A DNA stretch of 64,000 nt from Bacillus marasmi (GTDB lineage Bacteria > Bacillota > Bacilli > Bacillales > Cytobacillaceae), in the NCBI RefSeq assembly GCF_902168435.1, contig NZ_LR656173.1, positions 62,001-126,000 of the forward strand, in the 5' to 3' direction. A model generated the notes under the pieces. That model ran no database searches. It had not been told where the DNA came from and saw nothing but the letters and a program-made list of their open reading frames with translations. Shown piece by piece: positions 8,949 to 16,710 of this stretch. The translations under genes and the position numbers were made by a program. How positions within the stretch are numbered: the first letter of the stretch is position 1; every line of letters starts with the position of its first letter.

Positions 8949-8973
8949 GCGGGGGATTTCTCCCGTTTTTTTT
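8949..8973 (+). terminator. Rho-independent terminator
   Basis: CGGG(GG) / (TC)CCCG hairpin followed by T8. Confidence 0.8.
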
Positions 8974-9096
8974 GTTGAAATCAACTAATTAACGATAATA
9001 GGAGTATACTTAAATTGAGGGAAGCACTGAGCTATTAGTATTTGTAAATCTTCCCTTGGAATGACTCTATAGTCGACATCTCTAGGGGGGAGTCAA

Positions 9097-9360
9097 ATGG
9101 AATTCTTCATGTTAGGCTTAAACTGGGGGGATTGGGGTCTCTTATTTGTTGGTGTGGTTGTTTGGGGATTGATTATTGCTGCAGCACTGTTGTTTCTTTG
9201 GGGAATATGGAAGAAAGCTTGGAGAGCATTGTTGATTAGTGGGATAGCGTTTTTAGTTCCGGCAATTATGTTATTTACACAACCAGGTTATACTAGATTG
9301 TTTATTCTTTTACCAATTCTTGCATTTATACTTGCTTATTTTATGAAAAAGAATCATTGA
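9097..9360 (+). CDS. small membrane protein, unknown function
   Basis: 87 residues with three hydrophobic segments, about 10-37, 42-58 and 65-82. The first is Trp/Gly-rich (LNWGDWGLLFVGVVVWGLI). AGGGGGG lies just upstream of ATG 9097. A hairpin with 7-bp arms (GGATGAC 9378-9384 / GTCATCC) downstream may be its terminator. Function not recognised; it lies upstream of recQ but with its own likely end signal. Confidence 0.75.
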   Translation: MEFFMLGLNWGDWGLLFVGVVVWGLIIAAALLFLWGIWKKAWRALLISGIAFLVPAIMLFTQPGYTRLFILLPILAFILAYFMKKNH

Positions 9361-9486
9361 TTTATGTATGAACAGGGGATGACTTATCATTGGATTAACC
9401 AATATTCGTCATCCTTGTGTTTGTTTTCAAAGGAAAAATCCATGTATAATAGAATGTAAACATTAGTAAAGGAAGGGGGAAATCGT

Positions 9487-11625
9487 TTGCTTCAAGCTGC
9501 TCAGAAAATCTTAAAATCACATTTTGGTTATGATGAATTTCGCCAAGGTCAGAACGCTACTTTACAACATGTTTTCAGTGGCGAAAACACATTGTGCGTG
9601 ATGCCAACAGGAGGAGGAAAATCACTCTGTTATCAAATCCCCGCACTCGTATTGCCTGGTACCACCATCGTTATTTCTCCACTCATCTCCCTTATGAAGG
9701 ATCAAGTCGATTCCTTACAACAACTAGGTATTGCAGCTACCTACATCAATAGTAGTTTAACTACAGCTGAAATCAATGAGAGAATGTTTCTTGCACAACA
9801 AGGTACATACAAGCTACTCTACATTTCTCCAGAGCGTCTTGAATCCGGACTTTTTTTGGAAGAACTCAAGAGTTTAGAAATCCCATTGATTGCAGTTGAT
9901 GAAGCACACTGTATTTCACAATGGGGACATGATTTCAGGCCGAGTTATCGATATATATCTAGTATTCTTCAACACATACATAGTAAGCCGATTATTTTGG
10001 CATTGACAGCAACAGCAACTGCACAGGTTCGCTCAGATATATGTCAATCGTTGCAATTAGAAAACGAGGTTGTGACTAGCTTTGAACGGAATAATCTGTC
10101 GTTTTCCGTTGTGAAAGGACAGGATCGAGATCAATTCTTACTAGATTATTTGAAAAAAAATGAAAAGGAATCCGGAATTATTTATGCCGCTACACGCAAA
10201 ACGGTCGATCAGCTTTATCAGCAGCTAAATGCAGCGAACATTAACGTCGCCCGTTATCATGCTGGCTTGAGCGACCAAGAAAGACAAGATCAGCAAAACG
10301 CATTTTTACAGGATGAAAAAACGATAATGGTTGCAACATCAGCATTTGGAATGGGGATTGATAAATCGAATGTACGATTTGTTATCCATTATCAAATGCC
10401 GCGAAATATGGAAAGCTATTATCAAGAAGCCGGCAGAGCAGGTCGGGATGGCTTAGATAGTAACTGTATATTATTATATGGACCTCAAGATACCCAAATT
10501 CACCGCTTTTTAATCGACCAGACATTAGAACGAGAACGAATTGGACATGAGCTTGAAAAATTAAACCAAATGGTCGGTTATTGTCATACTGAAAACTGTC
10601 TGCAAGAATGGATTGTCGAGTATTTCAACGAGGAATCAGCTGGACCATGTGGTCGCTGCAGCAATTGTACCGATACGAGACAAAGTGTTGATGTTACAAA
10701 AGAAGCTCAAATTGTACTATCATGTATTGTACGAATGGGTCAGCGCTTTGGGAAAGCTGCGGTAGCCAAAGTGCTGACTGGATCGAAAAGTAAATCAGTG
10801 ACCCAGTTTCAATTTGACAAATTAAGCACGTATGGAATGCTCAAGACTTTTAGTGCGAAGGACGTAACCGAGTTTATCGACTATTTAATTACTGAAGGTT
10901 TGATTGGGGTTGAAAATGGGCAATATCCAATTATTTATGTTACCCAACAAGGGAAAGAAGTCCTAACTGGGAAACTAACCGTTAGTCGCAAGGAAGCGAT
11001 ACAGGCAAAAACGATATCAAAGGCTGATCCGTTATTTGAAGAGCTCAGAGCACTTAGGAAAACGATTGCAGAACAGGAAAAGGTCCCACCTTTTGTTGTT
11101 TTCTCCGATACCAGCTTACAGGATATGTGTCTAAAGCTCCCGAAAACAAATAGTGAGTTCACGAATGTAAAGGGAGTCGGTGTCCATAAATTAGAGAAAT
11201 ACGGGCTGGAGTTTATTCAATTGATACGCAGTTTTTGTGATCAGCATCCAGAACGGAAAGCAATCAAACACGAGCAAGAGAGTAATCCTATATCCCCGTC
11301 TAAATCAAAACAACAGAAACGAAATACAGAAGGCGTTCCATCACATCTAGAAACCTATGAAAAATATAAATCTGGAATGACTTTTGCAGAAATATCGAAG
11401 GAGCGGGATTTATCCCTTATTACAGTTCAATCACACATCATTCGTTGTGCAGAAGAGGGATTGGAAATTGATTGGGAAAAGGAGCTTCCACTTCAGTATC
11501 GACCATTAATTGAAGAAGCTGTTCAAAGCGCTGCTACAGACAAGTTAAAGCCTATCAAGGAATTATTGCCTGACGAGATTAGTTATTTTATGATTCGTGC
11601 GTACTTCTTCTTAATAAATCACTAA
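9487..11625 (+). CDS. recQ: ATP-dependent DNA helicase RecQ
   Basis: 712 residues. DEAD-box helicase core with Walker A PTGGGKS (K45), DEAH in AVDEAHCISQWGHDFR (the RecQ aromatic-rich loop), and motif VI GRAGRDG. A zinc-binding RQC region with C-(x)-C, then CGRCSNC follows at about residues 375-400. HRDC domain at about 515-585 (LFEELRALRK...FTNVKGVG), and a C-terminal HTH segment (TFAEISKERDLSLITVQSHI) near 630-660. It unwinds recombination intermediates 3' to 5'. TTG 9487 is the start, following AAGGAAGGGGG. The full-length architecture suggests canonical RecQ rather than the short RecS paralogue. Confidence 0.95.
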   Translation: MLQAAQKILKSHFGYDEFRQGQNATLQHVFSGENTLCVMPTGGGKSLCYQIPALVLPGTTIVISPLISLMKDQVDSLQQLGIAATYINSSLTTAEINERMFLAQQGTYKLLYISPERLESGLFLEELKSLEIPLIAVDEAHCISQWGHDFRPSYRYISSILQHIHSKPIILALTATATAQVRSDICQSLQLENEVVTSFERNNLSFSVVKGQDRDQFLLDYLKKNEKESGIIYAATRKTVDQLYQQLNAANINVARYHAGLSDQERQDQQNAFLQDEKTIMVATSAFGMGIDKSNVRFVIHYQMPRNMESYYQEAGRAGRDGLDSNCILLYGPQDTQIHRFLIDQTLERERIGHELEKLNQMVGYCHTENCLQEWIVEYFNEESAGPCGRCSNCTDTRQSVDVTKEAQIVLSCIVRMGQRFGKAAVAKVLTGSKSKSVTQFQFDKLSTYGMLKTFSAKDVTEFIDYLITEGLIGVENGQYPIIYVTQQGKEVLTGKLTVSRKEAIQAKTISKADPLFEELRALRKTIAEQEKVPPFVVFSDTSLQDMCLKLPKTNSEFTNVKGVGVHKLEKYGLEFIQLIRSFCDQHPERKAIKHEQESNPISPSKSKQQKRNTEGVPSHLETYEKYKSGMTFAEISKERDLSLITVQSHIIRCAEEGLEIDWEKELPLQYRPLIEEAVQSAATDKLKPIKELLPDEISYFMIRAYFFLINH

Positions 11626-11628
11626 AAA

Positions 11629-11671
11629 ACCACTGTGAAAAGGGGTGTGGAACCTTTTTACAGTGGTTTTA
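11629..11671. terminator. terminator between convergent recQ and small membrane gene
   Basis: ACCACTGTGAAAAGG pairs with ACCTTTTTACAGTGGT around an 8-nt loop, followed by TTTTAC. Confidence 0.85.
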
Positions 11672-11685
11672 CATATGATAAGGAA

Positions 11686-11952
11686 TCATAATATCCCATC
11701 CAGTAATTGTCGGAAATAAAATGCGCCTAATGATGTGACACTAATAATCAAAACAGCTAACGATAATAAATGGGGGGAAACAGACTGTTTAACATATTGA
11801 TAAAGAAAATAGGATGATAGAATAATACCTAAAAAGAAAGCAACAGTCCAAAACCAGTTAATAAGTGCTGCACTGCCAAAATTAAAAATATAAAAAACAT
11901 AATAAAAGCTGTTAACGGCTAACAATGTCATTAAAATAATTTTCCTCAGCAT
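11686..11952 (-). CDS. small membrane protein, unknown function
   Basis: 88 residues with three hydrophobic segments: 4-24, about 29-50 and 60-80. Aromatic-rich (FYYVFYIFNF). GAAGGAG lies upstream of the ATG on the minus strand. No family recognised. Convergent with recQ. Confidence 0.7.
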   Translation of the reverse strand: MLRKIILMTLLAVNSFYYVFYIFNFGSAALINWFWTVAFFLGIILSSYFLYQYVKQSVSPHLLSLAVLIISVTSLGAFYFRQLLDGIL

Positions 11953-12135
11953 ATACCTTCATCTCCTTCTGTCCGTATCCATATTTTAACATAATTTGCC
12001 CACTAATTAAAATATTCTGACTTCTTTTTGTGTATTAACTTTTATTAAGTGTTAAAAAATAATTATGCAAATGGAAATTTTTTTGAAAAAGTTTGAATTA
12101 TTTATCATTTTATGACTTTGTGTTATAGTACAGTA

Positions 12136-12144
12136 TGCTATAAT
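12136..12144 (+). promoter_or_regulatory. extended -10 promoter of the enoyl-CoA hydratase-like gene
   Basis: TGCTATAAT (TG at 12136-12137, TATAAT 12139-12144) with only a weak -35. The 12172-12190 palindrome lies just downstream of the expected transcription start. Confidence 0.6.
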
Positions 12145-12171
12145 AACGATAGACGGAAAATTCTATCTATT

Positions 12172-12190
12172 TTTGTCGACTAGCGACAAA
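12172..12190. promoter_or_regulatory. palindromic operator candidate
   Basis: TTTGTCG-ACTAG-CGACAAA: perfect 7-bp arms about 25 bp downstream of the expected start site and 66 bp upstream of the ATG. Position suits a repressor roadblock. Confidence 0.5.
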
Positions 12191-12255
12191 CATTGATAAA
12201 GATTAATTGAAAAGATAAATATTTTTCCATGATATCGTAAAGGGAGAGTGTATTT

Positions 12256-13050
12256 ATGCGTGTTGGAATTAAAAGAATGACAGATGAACAAGCAAAAATT
12301 ACCTTGCAGGAAACGGCAGGGCTGGCGATTATCACTATTCATCGGCCTCAGAAACGAAATGCGTTAACAGCAAATATGTGGAATCAATTAGCGGATATTA
12401 GCCAAAAAGTTTTAGAAAACCCAAAAAACAGAGTTTTATTATTAAGAGGTGCAGGTGAACAATTTACAGCAGGGTCTGACTTAGGTGAATTTCATGAAAT
12501 GACACATGAAGAGGCAGAGCATGCGTTTGTATTAATGGAAAAAGCAATCTCGACCATTGAAGGATTACCGCTGCCAACAATCGGGGTCATAAACGGTCCG
12601 GCAATGGGAGCAGGGCTTGAGCTAGCACTAGCATGTGACATTCGCGTTGGCTCCGAAAAGGCAGCATTGGGAATTCCGGTAGGGAAGCTAGGAATCACTT
12701 TAAATAATAAATTCGCAAAGCGTATTGTCGATTTAGTCGGGCCAAGCGTGACGAAGGAATTGGTTTATTTAGGAAGAATTTTGAAGGCGGATGAAGCTTA
12801 TTCATTGGGGATGCTTAACTATTTAGTAGAAGAAGCGGAATTAGATCGCTATGCATTTAAAATGGGTAAATTAGTGGCTTCCATGTCGCCAGCCTCCTTA
12901 TTAGCGGTGAAAAAATCAGTGAATGAATGCATCAACAGTGCTCCGGTGCTCTGGAACGGGTCAACACCGTTTGTAGATGCTCAGGACTTCCCAGAAGGGG
13001 TTGCAGCATTTGTTGAAAAAAGGCCACCAGTATTTAAACGTCGATCATAA
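12256..13050 (+). CDS. enoyl-CoA hydratase/isomerase (crotonase) family protein
   Basis: 264 residues. Crotonase fold: ITIHRPQKRNALTANMW, FTAGSDLGEF (CoA/oxyanion loop) and GPAMGAGLELALACDI carrying the first catalytic Glu position. At the second catalytic position (hydratases have PE in F-G-x-P-E) this protein has IPVGKLGI, so the second Glu is missing. It may therefore be an isomerase, thioesterase-like or other crotonase rather than a true hydratase. ATG 12256 follows AAAGGGAGAG; the first eight residues could be an extension, since MTDEQAKI begins at residue 8. The gene is alone between its promoter and a convergent terminator. Confidence 0.82.
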   Translation: MRVGIKRMTDEQAKITLQETAGLAIITIHRPQKRNALTANMWNQLADISQKVLENPKNRVLLLRGAGEQFTAGSDLGEFHEMTHEEAEHAFVLMEKAISTIEGLPLPTIGVINGPAMGAGLELALACDIRVGSEKAALGIPVGKLGITLNNKFAKRIVDLVGPSVTKELVYLGRILKADEAYSLGMLNYLVEEAELDRYAFKMGKLVASMSPASLLAVKKSVNECINSAPVLWNGSTPFVDAQDFPEGVAAFVEKRPPVFKRRS

Positions 13051-13069
13051 ATGTTCCCTATGTGAACAT

Positions 13070-13121
13070 AAAAAACCAGAAGACTCTAGTTAATAGCAGA
13101 GACCTCTGGTTTTTTTGCTAA
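13070..13121. terminator. bidirectional terminator
   Basis: AACCAGAAGACTCT pairs with AGAGACCTCTGGTT, flanked by A- and T-runs, between convergent genes. It overlaps the 3' end of the minus-strand gene. Confidence 0.85.
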
Positions 13122-13910
13122 TTGGAGAGTTAAATTCACCGCATATAGCTCGATATTTAACTGCTCAAGAAAATGAAGTCGAATATCTTGTTGAAGATTT
13201 TCAGTCACATCAATTAGATTACCGTGAATGGGATATTTAATTGATGCACTCACGTTTAAAGTAGGCAATTTGTCGATATTGAATTCAACATGTTTACATT
13301 CGCCAATCTGGGGATATTGACTGCAAATAATCTCTACGATATTTTTGAATACCTTATGGTGGATGTTAATAGCGCCACGGTGGAAGTCAGGATGGACAAT
13401 TGTATTTTCGCCAATCCGTTCCTTCTTAGATGAAAAGATTTCGACGCCTTTGTGAATAAGCTTCTTAAAAAAGTTCTGGTCCACCTGTTTATAGGGAATT
13501 GGGATAATGTGCTTTCCTTCAGTTCTTCGAATAAATTGGGCCAATTTAATTTCGCTTGAGGAACGGATATCCTCAACATAGAAGTAATGGTTAATGTTTC
13601 CCAAATTTAACCTACTTGCAATGAGACGTGTCATCTTATCCGATGTCCCGATGATTAAGATTCTATCAATGTAATAGTTGTTAATGGCCATCTGCACTTC
13701 TTTTAAATGACCTTCATCGAAGAAGGTTGCCCGTTTAACCGCTTTTAGCGCATTTTTTTCAAATTTTGCTGAGTATCCGGCAATCTTTTCCCCGTAAAAA
13801 ATCAGCAAACCGTCGTCGATAATCGCAGGGATTTTGTGTTTATCGGCAAATGCCAATGCACTTGTACTCTTGCCTGTTCCGCTTGGACCGCTTAAAGAAA
13901 ATACTTCCAT
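13086..13910 (-). CDS. P-loop ATPase/kinase-like protein with C-terminal Asp23/Gls24-like domain
   Basis: 274 residues. A clean Walker A, GPSGTGKST, lies at residues 8-16 at the extreme N-terminus, followed by IIDDGLLIF and a hydrophobic strand DRILIIGTSDKMTRLIASRL, as in small NTPases. Residues about 185-265 (VEFNIDKLPTLNVSASIKYP, then VTENLQQDIRLHFLEQLNIE) match the alternating strand-helix pattern of Asp23/Gls24 proteins (YqhY/YloU type). The combination suggests a nucleotide-dependent envelope-stress or metabolic sensor, but no function is known to me. AGGAG lies 8-9 nt upstream of the ATG. Monocistronic. Confidence 0.7.
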   Translation of the reverse strand: MEVFSLSGPSGTGKSTSALAFADKHKIPAIIDDGLLIFYGEKIAGYSAKFEKNALKAVKRATFFDEGHLKEVQMAINNYYIDRILIIGTSDKMTRLIASRLNLGNINHYFYVEDIRSSSEIKLAQFIRRTEGKHIIPIPYKQVDQNFFKKLIHKGVEIFSSKKERIGENTIVHPDFHRGAINIHHKVFKNIVEIICSQYPQIGECKHVEFNIDKLPTLNVSASIKYPIHGNLIDVTENLQQDIRLHFLEQLNIELYAVNLTLQLAKKPEVSAIN

Positions 13911-14148
13911 TTCATATACTCCTAAATAGAAAGACTTTTTTCTATTTTATTTCATTTTACAATGTCTGTCATCACAAGGGTTTTGACATTTTACTCTATC
14001 ATTCCTTTGTTTTGTTGAAAGTTGACGAGTATTGCAGAGAAATTTGTGGTGAAGTTTTCTGGTAGTTTTGATATAAACCGGCAGGATTTGGGAATGCTTT
14101 AATAGTAAATTATTTATATGAAATATACCTAATCTGGAGGGAATCATT

Positions 14149-14577
14149 ATGCCGATTGAAGCATATTTAAATTTTGCCGGAAATTGCCGTGAAGCAGTGG
14201 AATTCTATGCGGATGTGTTTGGGACAGAACCACCACAAATTATGACGTTTGAAGAAGCACCGCAGGACCCGAATTATCCTCTTCCAGAAGAAGCGAAGAA
14301 TTTGGTGATGCATGCAAATATTATCGTTAGCGGGAGCAAATTAATGTTTTCTGATATATTTCCAGGGATGCCGTTTCAAATGGGGAACAATATTAGTTTA
14401 GCTGTATTAAGTAAAGATGAAAATGAACTGAAAAGCTGGTTTAACAAATTGAAGGATGATGGAAAAGTAAATATGGAGCTCCAAGAAACTTTTTGGAGTA
14501 AATGCTATGGTAGTTTAACAGATAAATTTGGAGTTGAGTGGCAACTCAGCCATGAAAACGGTGAAAGTCCAAGGTAG
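14149..14577 (+). CDS. VOC-superfamily (PhnB-like glyoxalase fold) protein
   Basis: 142 residues of the glyoxalase/bleomycin-resistance/dioxygenase superfamily, PhnB-like branch. Typical elements are AYLNFAGNCREAVEFYADVFG at the start, MHANIIVSGSKLMFSDIFP in the middle, and FWSKCYGSLTDKFGVEWQL at the end (the family's F-W-x-x-x-Y-G-x-x-x-D-x-F-G-x-x-W). Usually a small cytoplasmic metal-binding or dimeric protein of unknown substrate. GGAGGG lies 8 nt upstream of ATG 14149. The 238 bp before it hold no recognisable gene. Confidence 0.88.
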   Translation: MPIEAYLNFAGNCREAVEFYADVFGTEPPQIMTFEEAPQDPNYPLPEEAKNLVMHANIIVSGSKLMFSDIFPGMPFQMGNNISLAVLSKDENELKSWFNKLKDDGKVNMELQETFWSKCYGSLTDKFGVEWQLSHENGESPR

Positions 14578-14590
14578 TCATTTCTATGAA

Positions 14591-14624
14591 AATAAGAAGG
14601 GGAATAGCCCTTCTTATTTTTTTT
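14591..14624 (+). terminator. Rho-independent terminator
   Basis: AATAAGAAGG / CCTTCTTATT, 8-nt loop, followed by T8. Confidence 0.85.
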
Positions 14625-14873
14625 GCTGTGTTAATGCACAATGTTGTTTTTTGCCAGGTTGATCTTCGCTGCAGACACGGAACGAAAAGCGGAAGTGGCT
14701 TGCCCAGGGGCGACAGGCACAAGGCGAGCCGACTAGAAGGTTGTCCTTTAACCTTCTGGGCGGATTGACTTGTGACCCCGAGCCCCTAGCCACTGCAGCT
14801 AGACAGGCTCCCAGTTAGCCCCATGAACCGCACGTGTCTGCAGAGGAAATCAAAACTGAAATATAACACAGCT
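14625..14873. repeat. composite repeat: type-1 palindromic repeat with a nested type-2 repeat
   Basis: The outer ends (GCTGTGTTA... and ...TAACACAGC) form imperfect terminal inverted repeats. They match the element at 29349-29513, including GGCTCCCAGTTAGCC and ATGAACCGCACGTG. The inner part, 14684-14805, matches the type-2 repeat found at 27802 and 44818 (GAAAAGCGGAAG... to ...GCAGCTAGACA). No credible gene lies here; a 60-codon frame across it is incidental. Confidence 0.85.
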
Positions 14874-15219
14874 ATTTTTTTAAGATGATATTAGCTTTAA
14901 TTACCGGCCTATCACCACAAAAACCATTGATAGTCCAAATGTGATTGTCGCATTTAACGAATAATTTTACACTTTCTCCGACGTATACAGGAAATGAAAA
15001 CTTCATTTCATAGGAATGCGGTAAATCAGTTGGATTGAGAAAATGAAAAGATATTACACTCCAAACCTTCCCCATAGTTAACAAACCATGGGAAATCTTA
15101 TCAGAAAAACCATGGTTTAGGGCATATTCTTGATTTAAATGAACTGGATTATGATCACCCGAAATATGTGCATATTGTTTTATATCCATATCTGTGATGA
15201 GAAATTCGACCGTTTTCAT
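14872..15219 (-). CDS. MaoC-like hydratase subunit (catalytic half)
   Basis: 115 residues from ATG 15219. Hotdog-fold MaoC domain with the catalytic Asp/His motif in ISGDHNPVHLNQ and the hotdog helix KISHGLLTMG. Such proteins hydrate trans-2-enoyl-CoA, usually to the (R)-3-hydroxyacyl-CoA. The start overlaps the stop of the upstream gene by four bases (ATGA), so the two are translationally coupled and probably form a heterodimer. It is the last gene of the BirA-controlled operon. A longer frame upstream of ATG 15219 is merely the overlap. The stop codon lies within the end of the composite repeat. Confidence 0.8.
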   Translation of the reverse strand: MKTVEFLITDMDIKQYAHISGDHNPVHLNQEYALNHGFSDKISHGLLTMGKVWSVISFHFLNPTDLPHSYEMKFSFPVYVGESVKLFVKCDNHIWTINGFCGDRPVIKANIILKK

Positions 15220-15617
15220 ATGACGACACCACCACAAACAATTTGATAAATTCCTTCGAAGCAAAGATTTTGTTGGTCATCAAACAATAATAGGGAATGC
15301 TTGATGATACAATAGCTTTTCCGATCAATTTGTTCGTCTAGACGAATACTCGCAGTATAGGTTTGGTTAATATACATCTGGTGATGATATTTACATTCTT
15401 GATTTCGATGGATGACAGGTTCCGTTAATGTCCATGGGATATCAAGTTGCTTATATACGATTAGCGGCATGGTTGGTGGAAGAGGGATCGATGTAAAGCC
15501 ATAACTTTGAGCCTTTTCTACGCTTTCATAGATAGGATTTCTTTCATCCATGACCTTGATAAATTCGGAGACATCGCTCGTTTTAAAGGTAACTCTGACT
15601 TCTTCAGTCCTCATCAT
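15216..15617 (-). CDS. MaoC/FAS1-like dehydratase N-terminal-type subunit (non-catalytic half)
   Basis: 133 residues. Hotdog-like protein resembling the MaoC N-terminal (FAS1-like dehydratase) domain: FIKVMDERNPIYESVEKAQSYG, then PLPPTMPLIVY, then RNQECKYHHQMYINQTYTAS. The catalytic Asp/His pair seen in the next gene is absent, so it probably serves as the structural or substrate-binding partner. ATG 15617 is chosen for GAGGTGG six bases upstream. It overlaps the thiolase gene by 14 bp and the downstream MaoC gene by 4 bp, showing tight coupling. Confidence 0.75.
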   Translation of the reverse strand: MMRTEEVRVTFKTSDVSEFIKVMDERNPIYESVEKAQSYGFTSIPLPPTMPLIVYKQLDIPWTLTEPVIHRNQECKYHHQMYINQTYTASIRLDEQIDRKSYCIIKHSLLLFDDQQNLCFEGIYQIVCGGVVI

Positions 15618-16710
15618 GCTTAACCACCTCAAAAAGCAGTGCTACACCAATGCCACCACCACTGCCAACAGCTGCAATGCAATATTTTGGATTATCCATT
15701 CTCTGAACCTCGTAAAACAACCGCGTTACGAGAATGGCTCCTGATGCACCATACGGATGACCTAGCGTGAGTGCCCCACCTCGAACGTTTAATTTGTCAC
15801 TTGGAATGTCCAACGCTTCAGAACAGGCAACGATTTTTGAAGCAAACGCCTCGTTTATTTCGATGAGGTCGATATCTTGGATTGTTAGTTGGTTTCGCTC
15901 TAACAGTTGTGTGATTGTAGGTACAGGTGAAATGCCCGGATAATTAGGATGGACCCCTGCAACAGCACTGTCGACAAAACGGAGCACTGGTCGATATCCA
16001 TTTGCGATAGCAAACGATTCCTCCATTAATAAAACTGAACTCGCCCCGTCATTAATGGCGCAGCTGTTTGCAGCCGTTACGGTACCGTTATTATCACTAA
16101 AGAGAGGCAGTGAACGCTTTAGTAGTGCTTCCATTTTGCGAGGTTTGAAGAATACTTCATCATCACTTTTTCCCTTAATAGGAACAATCTCATTCATATA
16201 TATTCCTTGTTGAAAAGCGTTCCAGCTTTTTTCGTAGCTTTGTAGAGTATAATCATCCTGCTTTTTTCGACTTATGTCATATTTTTGCGCTACATGCTCT
16301 GCTGCGACCCCCATATCGGGATCACCAATTTCTTCAGGTGCAAAGCGTGCTCTGTTTGGGAATAGTGAAGTTGAAGTGCTTTCAACACCACCAGCTATGT
16401 AACAAGTTCCTGCTCCAGCTTGAATGAAACAGGATGCTACTCGGATTGCCTCTAAACCTGCGCTACATTGACGGTCAATTGTTAACCCGGTAATCGAAAG
16501 AGGTAGTCCAGCTTTGAGGGCCGCGACTCGCGCAACATTCCCACCAGGACCGACAATATTTCCGAGAATAATTTCATTTACGTGAGGCACACCTAAAGCT
16601 AGCTCCCTTATTATTGGTGCTGCAAGTTCGTCTGCAGTGAGGTTTTTAAACATACCATTTATTTTCCCAATTGGTGTTCGTTTGGCATTAACGATGACAG
16701 CTGATGGCAT
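15604..16710 (-). CDS. yhfS: thiolase-family protein (YhfS-like), second catalytic Cys replaced
   Basis: 368 residues. Thiolase fold with nucleophile C82 in DRQCSAGLEA, the EINEAFAS motif, and catalytic His 318 in LGHPYGASGA. The C-terminal motif that normally reads C-x-G-G-G-x-G is here VGSGGGIG, with Gly 349 where the acid/base Cys is expected. It is slightly shorter than usual (about 390). The order ligase, thiolase behind bioY matches the B. subtilis yhfU-yhfT-yhfS group known to be under BirA. The reaction could be condensation or cleavage of acetyl units on acyl-CoA, or an altered reaction given the missing Cys. Overlaps the ligase gene by 23 bp. Confidence 0.82.
   Translation of the reverse strand: MPSAVIVNAKRTPIGKINGMFKNLTADELAAPIIRELALGVPHVNEIILGNIVGPGGNVARVAALKAGLPLSITGLTIDRQCSAGLEAIRVASCFIQAGAGTCYIAGGVESTSTSLFPNRARFAPEEIGDPDMGVAAEHVAQKYDISRKKQDDYTLQSYEKSWNAFQQGIYMNEIVPIKGKSDDEVFFKPRKMEALLKRSLPLFSDNNGTVTAANSCAINDGASSVLLMEESFAIANGYRPVLRFVDSAVAGVHPNYPGISPVPTITQLLERNQLTIQDIDLIEINEAFASKIVACSEALDIPSDKLNVRGGALTLGHPYGASGAILVTRLFYEVQRMDNPKYCIAAVGSGGGIGVALLFEVVKHDED

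Larger units (their letters stand above)
11953..12255. other. divergent intergenic region
   Basis: 303 bp of AT-rich DNA between the leftward small membrane gene and the rightward enoyl-CoA hydratase gene. It contains the extended -10 promoter and palindrome listed separately; nothing else was recognised. Confidence 0.5.

Noticed and set aside
14586-14768. 60-codon frame after the VOC gene
   Set aside because: It begins inside the terminator and runs through the composite repeat; no ribosome site fits.
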